From the NCBI GenBank assembly GCA_041485845.1, contig JBGPKH010000128.1, positions 1 through 16,970 of the forward strand: a stretch of 16,970 nt of DNA, in the 5' to 3' direction. This stretch comes from OMOG01 sp041485845 (GTDB lineage: Bacteria > Acidobacteriota > Terriglobia > Bryobacterales > Bryobacteraceae). This document shows, one piece after another, positions 1 through 7,672 of the stretch. A program made the position numbers and the translations under genes. Below the pieces are notes generated by a model that worked only from the letters and a program-made list of their open reading frames with translations, did no database searches and had not been told where the DNA came from. The stretch's first letter is position 1; every line of letters begins with the position of its first letter.

Positions 1-3000
1 GTACTCGAGGCCGCTAAGGTGGCCGGAATCGACATCACATTGGAGGTCGGCGCCGTCACCGATAGCGTCGAGGTGACCGCTGAAGCTGCGCTACTCGAAA
101 CACAGAGCGCCAGCCGCGGCGGCGTGGTCACCGTGCAACAGGTCGCCGAGATGCCTTTGAATGCGCGCAACCCGTTCATGCTCGGCGCCATGATGTCCGG
201 CGTCACCTTCAACGGCGCGGCCATCTGGCAGCGTCCGTTCGATAACGGCGCGATCGCCCAGTGGTCCATCAATGGCAGCCGCGATTCTTCCACCGAGTAC
301 TTTCTGGACGGTGCTTCCAACAACGGCCAGATGGGCGGCAACAACATCGCCTACGTGCCGATCGTGGACGCCGTGCAGGAATTTACGGTGATGCAGAACC
401 TGTATAACGCTGAGTACGGCCACACCGGCGGCGGGATCCTCAACGTGGTGATGAAGAGCGGAGGGAGCCAGCACCACGGGACGGTTTCCGAGTACATGCG
501 GCGCACGGGTCTGGACGCGAATACATTCCAGAATAATTCCGTTTCCACCAACCTCGACGCGAACGGCAAGGCCAAACGGCCCACGCACTATCTGGATCAA
601 TACGGCTTCCAGGTGGAAGGGCCGGTGAGAATTCCCAAGATTCTCCCCAAGGATGGCCCGGTGAAGCTGTTCTACATGGGCGCCTTCGAAAACTATCGCG
701 AAGGAACGCCCAACCCTCTGATCCTCTCCTACCCGGAAGCGGAAATGCGCACCGGCGACTTTTCCAAGCTGGTGAACGCCTCTGGCGCCCAGATTCCAAT
801 CTACGACCCGACCACGGCAACGTACGATCTCGTCAACGGAAACATTATTACGCCTCGGACTCAGTTCCCTGGGAATAAGATCCCGGCGAACCGCCTGGAT
901 CCGATTGCGCTGAATGTTACCAAGTACATGCTGGCGCCGAGCCGGCCGGCTCCGGCAGGGTCGCGCTACTCCACGAATAACCTGTTCCTGCCCGATTATT
1001 TCGATAAGGACAAGTACTACAACCTGATCATCAAGTTCGATTTCAATTTTGGCGACAAGGATCGCGCCTACTTCCGTCACGCATCCAATGACCGCACCGA
1101 AGACCGCTCCAGCAACGGCATCGACAACAAGCCGGGCACCGACGGCCAGCAGCCGTTCCAGCGGATCAACGACGCCTACGTGGCGGATTGGACCCGAACG
1201 CTGAACCCCACGACGGTGGCCAACGTGCGCGCTTCCTACAACCGATTCATCGAGAAGGGATACGGTGCAGCCAATACAGGGTTTGACGTCAGCAGCCTGG
1301 GAGTCCCGAAATCCGTACTGAACATACTCCCCTACCCGGACAAGCTCTATTTCGGAAAGTGGAACGTCAACGGCTACAACGGTCTGGGCCGCAGCCAGAG
1401 CAACAACTACACCGACACTTATGAGTTGCAGGGAAACATCACCAAGGTGGCTGGCTCTCATACGCTGAAGTTCGGTGTGGATGTCCGCCAGATCAACTAC
1501 GAACAGCAGAACACTGGCGACATCCTGAGCTATACGGGTTCGACTACCTGGACCCAGAATGCCTTTAGCAACGCCAACTCCAACACCGGGGATGGCTACG
1601 CATCGTTCCTCATCGGGGGCGTGAGCGGTTCCACGAACTACCCGCTTTTCCCCTGGTTCAAACAGCATTACGGCGCTCTTTACGCGAATGACGATTGGAA
1701 GGTTACCCGCAAATTGACCCTGAACCTGGGTCTGCGCTACGACATCAACCAGGGCCAGTACGAGAAGTGGAACCGCCAGAACGGACCGTTCGATCCGAAC
1801 GTGGCCAGCCCTGCGAAAGTGTCCGATGCTACCGCCATTGCGGCACTGCAGGCTGCCGGTGTTCCGGCAAGCCAGATCGCGAACCTGCAAAACCTGAAAG
1901 GTGGAATCACTTTTGCCGGCGTGAACGGCATTCCCCGGACTTCGAACCCATGGCCGAAGAACAACTTTGGCCCGCGTGCCGGTGTGGCCTACCAGATCAA
2001 TGACAAGATTGTCCTCCGCACCGGGTTCGGACTTTACTATTCGAATCCGAATAACGATTCGGAAAGGACCAGCGGGTTCAGCACCAGCACCAACGTGAAC
2101 AATTCCCTGGATAGCGGACGCACGCTGATCCCCAACCTGCTAGCGAATCCGTTCCCCAACGGCATCAACCGTCCGACCGGATCTTCGAACGGCGCGGCCA
2201 CCTTCCTGGGCCAGAACCCGAGCTGGTTCGATCCAAACTACGTGACCCCGAAGGTCTTGTCGTTCTCGTTCGGTTTCCAGATTCAAACCACCAAGAGCTC
2301 CTCCCTCGAACTTACGTACGTGGGAAGCCGAAGCTACGACCTGAACATGAGCGCGAACTACAATCTGATGGACCCTGCGTTCGAGAAGCAGTGCAACCTC
2401 TACCGCGGCGGCAACCCGCTTTTCTGCCAGCAAACCGTGCGCAACCCGTTCCAGGGTAATCCGCTGTTCATCGGGCAGAATCTCTATACTTCCGCGACAG
2501 TAAGCCGCAGCACGCTGGCGACGCAGTTCCCGCAGTTCAGCGGCGGGCTAAGCCGGTCTGGCCTGAACGATGCCTGGATCCGCTACAACTCGCTTCAGAT
2601 CAACTACAACCTCAGGCTTCGCAATGGCATCGCCTTGCTCACCAACTACACCCTTTCCAAGCAGGTGGAACGGTCGAACATCAATGACGACTACTCTAAG
2701 ACCATGCAGGAGGGCCTCTATTTCCTGGATCGCCCGCACGTGATCAAGTTGACCGCGATCTATGAGCTGCCGTTTGGCGAAGGCAAGAAGTTCCTCGCCA
2801 GCAGCAACAGGGTCGTCAAGAAGCTGGTTTCCGGCTGGCAGTGGACTAACTTCTTCAACGATGCGTTGAAGGGCTTCCCCTCCGACCTCCCCGGCAATGT
2901 GATCCAGATCAAGGATCCACAGACTCCCGGCGGCGGCTACAGCGGTTCGCCCGACTGGAAGGCCTATCAGGTCCGCCTGTGGAATCCCTGCGTACTGAAG

Positions 3001-3396
3001 CAGAACAACGATGGCAGCATCGCTCCCACCCCGGCCAGCCTGAGCCTGGGCTGCGGCGCGGATTTCAGCAACAACTGGGGCAACTACGCGTGGATCCAAC
3101 AGGCCCCGAATTACTCACAGCGATTCACGCCGTTCCGCTCCGGCCAGGTGCGCAGGCACCATGCCGCTCAGTTTGATGCCTCGCTTCTCAAGACCACCAA
3201 GATCGGCGAGCGCATGCGCTTCCAGTTTGGTTTCGAAGCCTTCAACCTTCTGAACCACAACTACTTCGGCCGTGACAACGTCAATACCACTCCGGATGAA
3301 TCCAACGGCAGATTTGGATCGATCTTCCCGGGACAGGTCTCGACGCAGAACATCCTGCCCCGCCAGATCCAGGTGCGCTTCAAGTTCAACTGGTAG
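1..3396 (+). CDS. TonB-dependent receptor, Oar-like, 5' end outside the window
   Basis: This is an outer-membrane TonB-gated transporter, probably for oligosaccharides or another large nutrient; the ligand cannot be read from sequence. The frame is open from base 1, so the signal peptide and most of the N-terminal carboxypeptidase-regulatory-like beta-sandwich lie upstream; its last strands (SVEVTAEAALLETQSASRG) are visible at about nt 67-120. The plug follows, with NGSRDSSTEYFLDG (about nt 271-312) and DAVQEFTVMQNLYNAEYG followed by a GGG-x-x-N-V-V-M-K-S-G stretch (about nt 367-465). The rest is a long barrel of alternating aromatic strands rich in Asn and Tyr. The chain ends QVRFKFNW, an aromatic C-terminus of the kind recognised by the BAM machinery. 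More than 1,130 residues are present, the usual size for acidobacterial Oar-type receptors. A terminator follows directly, so it is not cotranscribed with the next gene. Family is confident; substrate unknown. Confidence 0.
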   Translation, partial: VLEAAKVAGIDITLEVGAVTDSVEVTAEAALLETQSASRGGVVTVQQVAEMPLNARNPFMLGAMMSGVTFNGAAIWQRPFDNGAIAQWSINGSRDSSTEYFLDGASNNGQMGGNNIAYVPIVDAVQEFTVMQNLYNAEYGHTGGGILNVVMKSGGSQHHGTVSEYMRRTGLDANTFQNNSVSTNLDANGKAKRPTHYLDQYGFQVEGPVRIPKILPKDGPVKLFYMGAFENYREGTPNPLILSYPEAEMRTGDFSKLVNASGAQIPIYDPTTATYDLVNGNIITPRTQFPGNKIPANRLDPIALNVTKYMLAPSRPAPAGSRYSTNNLFLPDYFDKDKYYNLIIKFDFNFGDKDRAYFRHASNDRTEDRSSNGIDNKPGTDGQQPFQRINDAYVADWTRTLNPTTVANVRASYNRFIEKGYGAANTGFDVSSLGVPKSVLNILPYPDKLYFGKWNVNGYNGLGRSQSNNYTDTYELQGNITKVAGSHTLKFGVDVRQINYEQQNTGDILSYTGSTTWTQNAFSNANSNTGDGYASFLIGGVSGSTNYPLFPWFKQHYGALYANDDWKVTRKLTLNLGLRYDINQGQYEKWNRQNGPFDPNVASPAKVSDATAIAALQAAGVPASQIANLQNLKGGITFAGVNGIPRTSNPWPKNNFGPRAGVAYQINDKIVLRTGFGLYYSNPNNDSERTSGFSTSTNVNNSLDSGRTLIPNLLANPFPNGINRPTGSSNGAATFLGQNPSWFDPNYVTPKVLSFSFGFQIQTTKSSSLELTYVGSRSYDLNMSANYNLMDPAFEKQCNLYRGGNPLFCQQTVRNPFQGNPLFIGQNLYTSATVSRSTLATQFPQFSGGLSRSGLNDAWIRYNSLQINYNLRLRNGIALLTNYTLSKQVERSNINDDYSKTMQEGLYFLDRPHVIKLTAIYELPFGEGKKFLASSNRVVKKLVSGWQWTNFFNDALKGFPSDLPGNVIQIKDPQTPGGGYSGSPDWKAYQVRLWNPCVLKQNNDGSIAPTPASLSLGCGADFSNNWGNYAWIQQAPNYSQRFTPFRSGQVRRHHAAQFDASLLKTTKIGERMRFQFGFEAFNLLNHNYFGRDNVNTTPDESNGRFGSIFPGQVSTQNILPRQIQVRFKFNW

Positions 3397-3420
3397 GCCA
3401 GGCAAGAACCCGGTATCACA

Positions 3421-3465
3421 AGAGGGCGTCCTGGAAACGGGGCGCCCTTTTTGTTTTTGTTTTTG
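3421..3465 (+). terminator. Intrinsic terminator of the TonB receptor gene
   Basis: AGGGCGTCC (3423-3431) pairs with GGGCGCCCT (3440-3448) through nine base pairs, including one G-U wobble, around an eight-base loop. Flanking A/T pairs can extend the stem. It is followed on the plus strand by a T-rich tract broken by single Gs (3448-3465). This is a textbook rho-independent terminator 24 bases after the receptor stop codon. Confidence 0.
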
Positions 3466-3489
3466 TTCTGTCGGATTGAGAGTTTTCGA

Positions 3490-3519
3490 TGATAAAATAC
3501 GGAACAGGTAATTCAGGAG
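3490..3519 (+). promoter_or_regulatory. Extended -10 promoter and ribosome binding site of the DUF362 gene
   Basis: TG-A-TAAAAT at 3490-3498 fits an extended -10 element (TGnTATAAT). No good -35 is present at the right distance; TTGAGA at 3476-3481 is too close. A start near 3505 would give a leader of about 22 bases. AGGAG at 3515-3519 lies seven bases before the ATG at 3527 and fixes that start. Confidence 0.
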
Positions 3520-3526
3520 CGTATCT

Positions 3527-4678
3527 ATGGCGGAAACTTTTTTGCGAAGATCCGTGTTTCAACTTGCCGGAGCGGCGGCCCTGCTCAGAGGCCGTCTCGC
3601 GGGGGCCCAGACAACGCCTCCAGCCCAGCAGCCGGCGCCTCCACGCAGGTCGCCGATAACCGGCCTGCCCGAACCCTTTCCCGACCTGAATCCGCGCGCC
3701 GCGGTGTCGGTAGCGCACGGCGACGACCGCCGCAAGAACGCCTACAATGCGCTGCTGGCGATCGACAAGGAGCTCCAGCCGAAGCTGAAAAAGAAGAAAT
3801 ACGTCGTCATCAAGCCCAACAACGTCAACACGGTCAACCAGCTCGCGGCGACGCACGTGGACGCCCTCCGCGGCATCCTGGATTACTTGGCGTTACGCTT
3901 CAAAGGTCCGGTGGTGATCGCGGAGTCCTCGGCGGGAGAGACGCACCAGGGCTTCGAGAATTTCAAGTACACGCGCCTCGCCGCCGAGTATCCTCGGCAG
4001 CGGGTCACCTTGGTGGACCTGAACGAGGAGGCGAAGTTCGAGAGAATCGCCCTGCTCGACGCCGATCTGCACCTGGTGCCGGTACGGCTGGCGGCCCGGC
4101 TGCTCGATCCCGAGGCGTTCGTGATCTCCTCCTCCATGCTGAAGACGCACAACACCGTGATCGCCAGCCTTTCGGTGAAGAACATGGTGCTGGGAGCGCC
4201 GCTGCACCAGGCGCCGAAGGAAACCCCGCGCTGGAACGAGAAGCGCAAATACCACGTGGGCCTGCGCCAGACCCACTACAATATGCTCCTCACCGCGCAG
4301 AAGCTCCAGCCGAACTGGGGGCTGGCGTTTATCGACGGGTACGAGGGCATGGAAGGGAACGGGCCCAATTCGGGCACGCCGGTTCCTTCGCGCATCGCCA
4401 TCGCGTCCACCGACTACATCGCGGCGGACCGCTTCGGCACGGCAGCCATGGGCATCGATCCGGAGTGGCTCGGATACCTGAAATACTGCGGGCAAATGGG
4501 ATTGGGGCAGTACGATCTTGCCAAGATCGACGTCCTTGGCGCGGCCCTGGCGGATGTGAAGAAGTCCTACCGCATGCATCCGGACATCGACCGTGAGCTC
4601 CAGTGGCAGGGGCCGATGAAAGAACTGCCGTTCAACCTGGGGTGGACGCACCCGATCACGGACACCCGCGCGGGATAG
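3527..4678 (+). CDS. DUF362 domain protein with twin-arginine signal
   Basis: This 383-residue protein belongs to the DUF362 family, whose biochemical role is mostly undefined. The N-terminus carries an arginine pair (LRRSVFQLAG, residues 6-15), a short hydrophobic stretch and a likely cleavage after AGA (residue 27), followed by a Pro-rich linker; Tat export to the periplasm is likely. Family landmarks are KPNN (96-99), the KTH motif (206-208) and LSVKNMVLG (215-223). Many DUF362 proteins carry ferredoxin-type CxxCxxC clusters; none is seen here, so iron-sulphur binding is unlikely. The start is chosen from the AGGAG seven bases upstream. It stands alone, with a terminator before it and palindromic repeats after it, and converges on pobA. 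A role in aromatic metabolism should not be assumed from proximity. Family call is good; function unknown. Confidence 0.
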   Translation: MAETFLRRSVFQLAGAAALLRGRLAGAQTTPPAQQPAPPRRSPITGLPEPFPDLNPRAAVSVAHGDDRRKNAYNALLAIDKELQPKLKKKKYVVIKPNNVNTVNQLAATHVDALRGILDYLALRFKGPVVIAESSAGETHQGFENFKYTRLAAEYPRQRVTLVDLNEEAKFERIALLDADLHLVPVRLAARLLDPEAFVISSSMLKTHNTVIASLSVKNMVLGAPLHQAPKETPRWNEKRKYHVGLRQTHYNMLLTAQKLQPNWGLAFIDGYEGMEGNGPNSGTPVPSRIAIASTDYIAADRFGTAAMGIDPEWLGYLKYCGQMGLGQYDLAKIDVLGAALADVKKSYRMHPDIDRELQWQGPMKELPFNLGWTHPITDTRAG

Positions 4679-4681
4679 GTG

Positions 4682-4765
4682 GGACAGACGATCGCTTTTT
4701 GTCGTCTGTCACCCAGTCCGCACCTTAGCGGGTAACGACAGACCACAAAAGGCGATGGTCTGTCC
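4682..4765. repeat. Pair of inverted REP-like palindromic repeats
   Basis: Two hairpin units fill the gap between convergent genes. Unit 1 (4682-4710) has arms GACAGACGA (4683-4691) and TCGTCTGTC (4702-4710) around a ten-base loop. Unit 2 (4737-4765, opposite orientation) has arms GACAGACCA (4737-4745) and TGGTCTGTC (4756-4764), also with a ten-base loop. Read in the same orientation the two 29-base units differ at three positions. Two of the differences are compensatory and form opposite sides of the same stem pair (G-C in one, C-G in the other). This is the architecture of a REP doublet. It may also act as a bidirectional terminator for the DUF362 gene and pobA, since unit 2 ends four bases from the pobA stop. 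Confidence 0.
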
Positions 4766-4768
4766 TAC

Positions 4769-5968
4769 TCACGGCAGATCGAACGGCAGCCCCACGTAAT
4801 TTTCCGCGAGATTCGTCGCCGCCGCGCGAGAAGTCGTGACGTTGTCCAACCCGGCCATCTGGCGGCGGTAGTCGAATCCATCTCCGCCTTCGAAGCGGTG
4901 CATCATCGAGGTCATCCACCAGGAGAAATGCTGCGCGCGCCACACCCTCCGCAGGCACATTTCCGAATAGCGATCGAGCCCCTCGACCGCGCCCGTCCGA
5001 TACCACTTCGCGAGAGCCCGGGAGAGAATGCGAACGTCGGCCGCGGCGAGGTTGAGTCCTTTGGCGCCGGTGGGCGGAACGATGTGCGCCGCATCGCCGG
5101 CCAGGTACAGGCGCCCGTACTGCATGGGCTCGGCCACAAAGCTGCGCATCGCCGTAACGCCTCTCTGAACGATGGGACCTTCGTTGAGGCGGAAGCCCGC
5201 GTCCGTCTCGAAACGTAACTGCAACTCCTCCCAGATGCGGGAGTCCGGCCACCCGGCGAGGTCCTCGTCGGGCCGGCACTGGAGGTACAAGCGGCTCAGA
5301 ACCGGCGAGCGCATGCTGAGCAGGGCGAACCCGCGCCGGTGGTTCGAGTAGATCAGCTCCTGCGAGGCGGGTGGCGCCTCGGCCAGAATTCCCAGCCACG
5401 CGAAGGGATAGACCTTCTCATAGACGCGCAGCGCGTCCACAGGGATCGCCGGCCGGCAGATTCCGTGAAAGCCATCGCAGCCGCCGATGAAGTCGCAGGC
5501 GATCTCGTGGGGCTCGTTGTCGCTCGTGAATCGAATGCACGGCGCCTCCCCGTCGAAGCCGTGTACGCTCACCTGGTCCACCGCAAACAGAATCTGCCCG
5601 CCGGCCTGAAGCCTGGCCTCGATGAGGTCCTTCACTACCTCGTGTTGCCCGTAGACCGTTATGGCTCGGCCGCCGGTCAGTTCGTACATGTCGATGCGAT
5701 GCCCGCGACGGTTGAAGCGCAATTCGATGCCGTGGTGCACGAGCCCCTCGCGCCGCATGCGGCTGCCGACACCGGTCTGGTTCAGCAGGTCGACGGTGCC
5801 CTGTTCCAGGACCACGGCGCGGATACGCTCTTCCACGTGCCGCCGGGTGTGGGTCTCGATGACGATCGATTCGATGCCTTCCAGGTGCAGCAGATGGGAA
5901 AGCAGCAGGCCCGCGGGCCCGGCCCCCACGATCCCCACCTGAGTGCGCAGTGTCTTTGTGGCCGCCAT
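4769..5968 (-). CDS. pobA: 4-hydroxybenzoate 3-monooxygenase
   Basis: PobA is a cytoplasmic FAD monooxygenase that hydroxylates 4-hydroxybenzoate to protocatechuate using NAD(P)H and oxygen, feeding the adjacent pca operon. The 399-residue length fits the family (about 394). Visible are the FAD-binding GAGPAG (15-20), CDGFHG (164-169) and GDAAHIVPPTGAKGLN (291-306). With a constant offset of six from the Pseudomonas enzyme, the substrate-site residues are all present: Tyr207, Ser218, Arg220, Arg226, Pro299, Asn306 and Tyr391 (Pseudomonas Tyr201, Ser212, Arg214, Arg220, Pro293, Asn300, Tyr385). The usual RIRAGVLEQ reads RIRAVVLEQ, and the coenzyme-discriminating segment differs (see findings). 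The frame extends to a TTG at 5980, but the ATG at 5968 gives a normal N-terminus. It diverges from pcaI across 52 bases, suggesting shared control. Identification is very secure. Confidence 0.
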   Translation of the reverse strand: MAATKTLRTQVGIVGAGPAGLLLSHLLHLEGIESIVIETHTRRHVEERIRAVVLEQGTVDLLNQTGVGSRMRREGLVHHGIELRFNRRGHRIDMYELTGGRAITVYGQHEVVKDLIEARLQAGGQILFAVDQVSVHGFDGEAPCIRFTSDNEPHEIACDFIGGCDGFHGICRPAIPVDALRVYEKVYPFAWLGILAEAPPASQELIYSNHRRGFALLSMRSPVLSRLYLQCRPDEDLAGWPDSRIWEELQLRFETDAGFRLNEGPIVQRGVTAMRSFVAEPMQYGRLYLAGDAAHIVPPTGAKGLNLAAADVRILSRALAKWYRTGAVEGLDRYSEMCLRRVWRAQHFSWWMTSMMHRFEGGDGFDYRRQMAGLDNVTTSRAAATNLAENYVGLPFDLP

Positions 5969-6020
5969 CTTCACTCTCAACTGATGTCTAATATCTTAGA
6001 ATGCGATATTCGCCCCGCCT
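5969..6020. promoter_or_regulatory. Divergent pobA/pcaI promoter region with two palindromes
   Basis: This 52-base gap must drive both pobA (minus) and the pca operon (plus). It holds TCTAA-tatc-TTAGA at 5987-6000, and GCGA-tat-TCGC at 6003-6013. Plus-strand -10 candidates are TAGAAT (5997-6002) and GATATT (6005-6010); on the minus strand TAAGAT (5998-5993) lies within the first palindrome. The second palindrome resembles in form the box I recall for the IclR-type regulator PcaR (TGCGAT..TCG), but no regulator gene is in the window. Promoter positions are inferred. Confidence 0.
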
Positions 6021-6824
6021 ATGGAATTCCTGACCGTCCACGACGCCATCGCGCGACATGTGAAGGATGGCGACCAGCTCGCGCTCGAGGGCTTTACCCA
6101 CCTGGTTCCCTACGCCGCGGGGCACGAGATCATCCGCCAGGGCCGTCGAAACCTGACGCTCATCCGCATGACCCCGGACCTCATATACGACCAGATGATC
6201 GGCATGGGGATGGCGCGCAAACTGATCTTCTCGTGGTGCGGCAATCCCGGAGTCGGCTCTCTACATCGACTCCGGGAGGCGGTAGAGCGGGGATCGCTGG
6301 AGATCGTGGAGTACAGTCACGGGGCCATGGCGCAGGCCTACGAGGCGGGTGCGGCGGGCATGCCGTGCGCCTTCTTCCGCGGCTACCGCGGGTCGGACCT
6401 GCCGGCGGTCAACCCCGACATCCGCTTCATCCGCTGCCCGTTCACCGGCGAAGAGATCACCTGCATTCCGGCGCTCCGCCCCGATGTGACGATTATCCAC
6501 GCGCAGCGGGCCGACCGCGAAGGCAACGTGCTGATCGAGGGCATCGTGGGAGTACAGAAGGAAGCGGTGCTGGCCGCGCGGCGCGCCGTCGCCACGGTGG
6601 AGGAGATCGTCGAAGATTTCGGGCCGCGCAGCACCAACGCGGTGATTCTGCCCCATTGGACGCTCAGCGCGGTGGCCGTGGCGCCGCGGGGAGCGCATCC
6701 TTCGTACGCGCATGGCTACTACGCGCGCGACAACCGGTACTACATCGCGTGGGACGCCGTCTCGCGCGATCGCGAGACGTTCCGCGCCTGGATGCGGAAG
6801 AACGTGCTGGAGGCCGGGCAATGA
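6021..6824 (+). CDS. pcaI: 3-oxoadipate CoA-transferase subunit A (CatI/glutaconate-CoA-transferase type)
   Basis: With PcaJ this subunit transfers CoA from succinyl-CoA to 3-oxoadipate, the activation step before thiolysis. The 267-residue sequence shows EGFTHLVPYAAGHEIIRQGR near the N-terminus, then RMTPDLIYDQMIGMG, NPGVGSLHR, PFTGEE, HAQRADREGNV, GVQKEAVLAA and HPSYAHGYYARDN. These belong to the CatI/GctA-like form of the subunit common in actinobacteria, not the shorter (about 231 residues) Pseudomonas PcaI form. It is the first gene of the pca operon and overlaps pcaJ by ATGA (6821-6824), so the subunits are translationally coupled. The ATG at 6021 has no purine-rich ribosome binding site in front (a C-rich stretch instead), which hints at a very short leader or leaderless mRNA. 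The exact acid substrate rests on context. Confidence 0.
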   Translation: MEFLTVHDAIARHVKDGDQLALEGFTHLVPYAAGHEIIRQGRRNLTLIRMTPDLIYDQMIGMGMARKLIFSWCGNPGVGSLHRLREAVERGSLEIVEYSHGAMAQAYEAGAAGMPCAFFRGYRGSDLPAVNPDIRFIRCPFTGEEITCIPALRPDVTIIHAQRADREGNVLIEGIVGVQKEAVLAARRAVATVEEIVEDFGPRSTNAVILPHWTLSAVAVAPRGAHPSYAHGYYARDNRYYIAWDAVSRDRETFRAWMRKNVLEAGQ

Positions 6825-7663
6825 CCTCAATACCGATGTGGGGCGGACCCCCTGGTCCGCGGCCGACGCCCCCGTCGGGCCCCTTCTACACCTCGGCCGA
6901 GATGATGACGGTGGCCGCGGCGCGCGCGCTGGGTAACGACGACATCTGTTTCGTGGGCATCGGTCTGCCCTCGGCCGCGTGCAACCTGGCGCGCCTCACG
7001 CACGCGCCGCGGATCAACCTGGTTTACGAGTCGGGAACGCTGGCGACCAGGCCCGATGTGCTGCCGCTCTCGATCGGCGACGGGGAACTCTGCGAGACGG
7101 CGCTAACCACGGTCGCAGTGCCCGAAATGTTTCGCTATTGGCTGCAGGGCGGCCGCATCACGGTCGGCTTCCTGGGCGGCGCGCAGGTGGATCGCTTCGG
7201 CAATTTGAACAGCACGGTGATCGGCGGCTATGGCAGTCCCAAGGTGCGCCTGCCGGGCAGCGGCGGAGCGGCCGAGGTGGGAATGGGTTGCGGCCAGGTC
7301 TTCATCATCATGCGGCACAGCCCGCGGAGCTTCGTCCCGCAATTGGATTTCCTGACGACGCTCGGCCACGGTCGGACGGGCATCGAGCGCCGGCAACTCG
7401 GCATTCGGACCAAGGGCCCGACTCTTTTGGTCACGGACCTGTGCATCATGCGGCCGGATCCCCAGACGAACGAAATGGTGGTCGCGAGCCTGCATCCCGG
7501 AATCACGCGCGAGCAGGTTCGCGAAAAGACGGGTTGGGATGTGCGGTTCGCGGACGTGGTGGCCGAGACCGCGCCGCCCTCCGCGGAGGAACTGGAAGTG
7601 CTACGCTCTCTACACGCGCGGACCGCGCGGGCGCACGGTACCGCGGGTGGAAGCGAATCATAG
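6821..7663 (+). CDS. pcaJ: 3-oxoadipate CoA-transferase subunit B
   Basis: This is the second subunit of the 3-oxoadipate:succinyl-CoA transferase, 280 residues from the ATG at 6821. That start is supported by GGAGG at 6809-6813, seven bases upstream, and by the ATGA overlap with pcaI. The family part begins at about residue 22 with YTSAEMMTVAAARAL, followed by CFVGIGLPSAACNLAR, LVYESGT with the probable catalytic Glu70 (the glutamate that carries CoA as a thioester in this family), GRITVGFLGGAQVDRFGNLN and GSGGAAEVG. Residues about 5-21 (MWGGPPGPRPTPPSG and flanks) do not belong to the fold and are encoded by a palindromic repeat. Internal ATGs at 6836 or later could give a shorter product but lack a comparable ribosome binding site. 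It is followed nine bases later by pcaH. Family assignment is strong. Confidence 0.
   Translation: MTSIPMWGGPPGPRPTPPSGPFYTSAEMMTVAAARALGNDDICFVGIGLPSAACNLARLTHAPRINLVYESGTLATRPDVLPLSIGDGELCETALTTVAVPEMFRYWLQGGRITVGFLGGAQVDRFGNLNSTVIGGYGSPKVRLPGSGGAAEVGMGCGQVFIIMRHSPRSFVPQLDFLTTLGHGRTGIERRQLGIRTKGPTLLVTDLCIMRPDPQTNEMVVASLHPGITREQVREKTGWDVRFADVVAETAPPSAEELEVLRSLHARTARAHGTAGGSES
6836..6882. repeat. REP-like double hairpin inside the 5' end of pcaJ
   Basis: Two adjacent perfect hairpins lie within the coding sequence: GCGGACC (6843-6849) with GGTCCGC (6854-6860) around CCCT, and CCGACG (6863-6868) with CGTCGG (6873-6878) around CCCC. The head TGTGGGGCGGACC matches the GTGGGRC(A/G)GRC head of the repeats at 4682-4765 and 15984-16036. 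It lies between the natural start codon and the conserved part of PcaJ and is open in the pcaJ frame. From memory, peptides of this kind (MWGGPPGPRP, or VGRTPWSAADA in another frame) recur in acidobacterial proteins; a genome search would test this. Confidence 0.
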
Positions 7664-7672
7664 GGAAGAGTC

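Noticed and set aside
91..1890. 599-residue minus-strand frame opposite the TonB receptor gene
   Set aside because: Low-complexity, Val/Arg/His-rich shadow of a clearly real receptor; no family features.
3476..3481. TTGAGA as -35 for the DUF362 gene
   Set aside because: Only 11 bases from the -10; too short for a sigma-70-type promoter.
5339..7663. 774-residue plus-strand frame ending at the pcaJ stop
   Set aside because: The first two thirds are antisense to pobA and out of frame with pcaI; only the part from 6821 is the real pcaJ.
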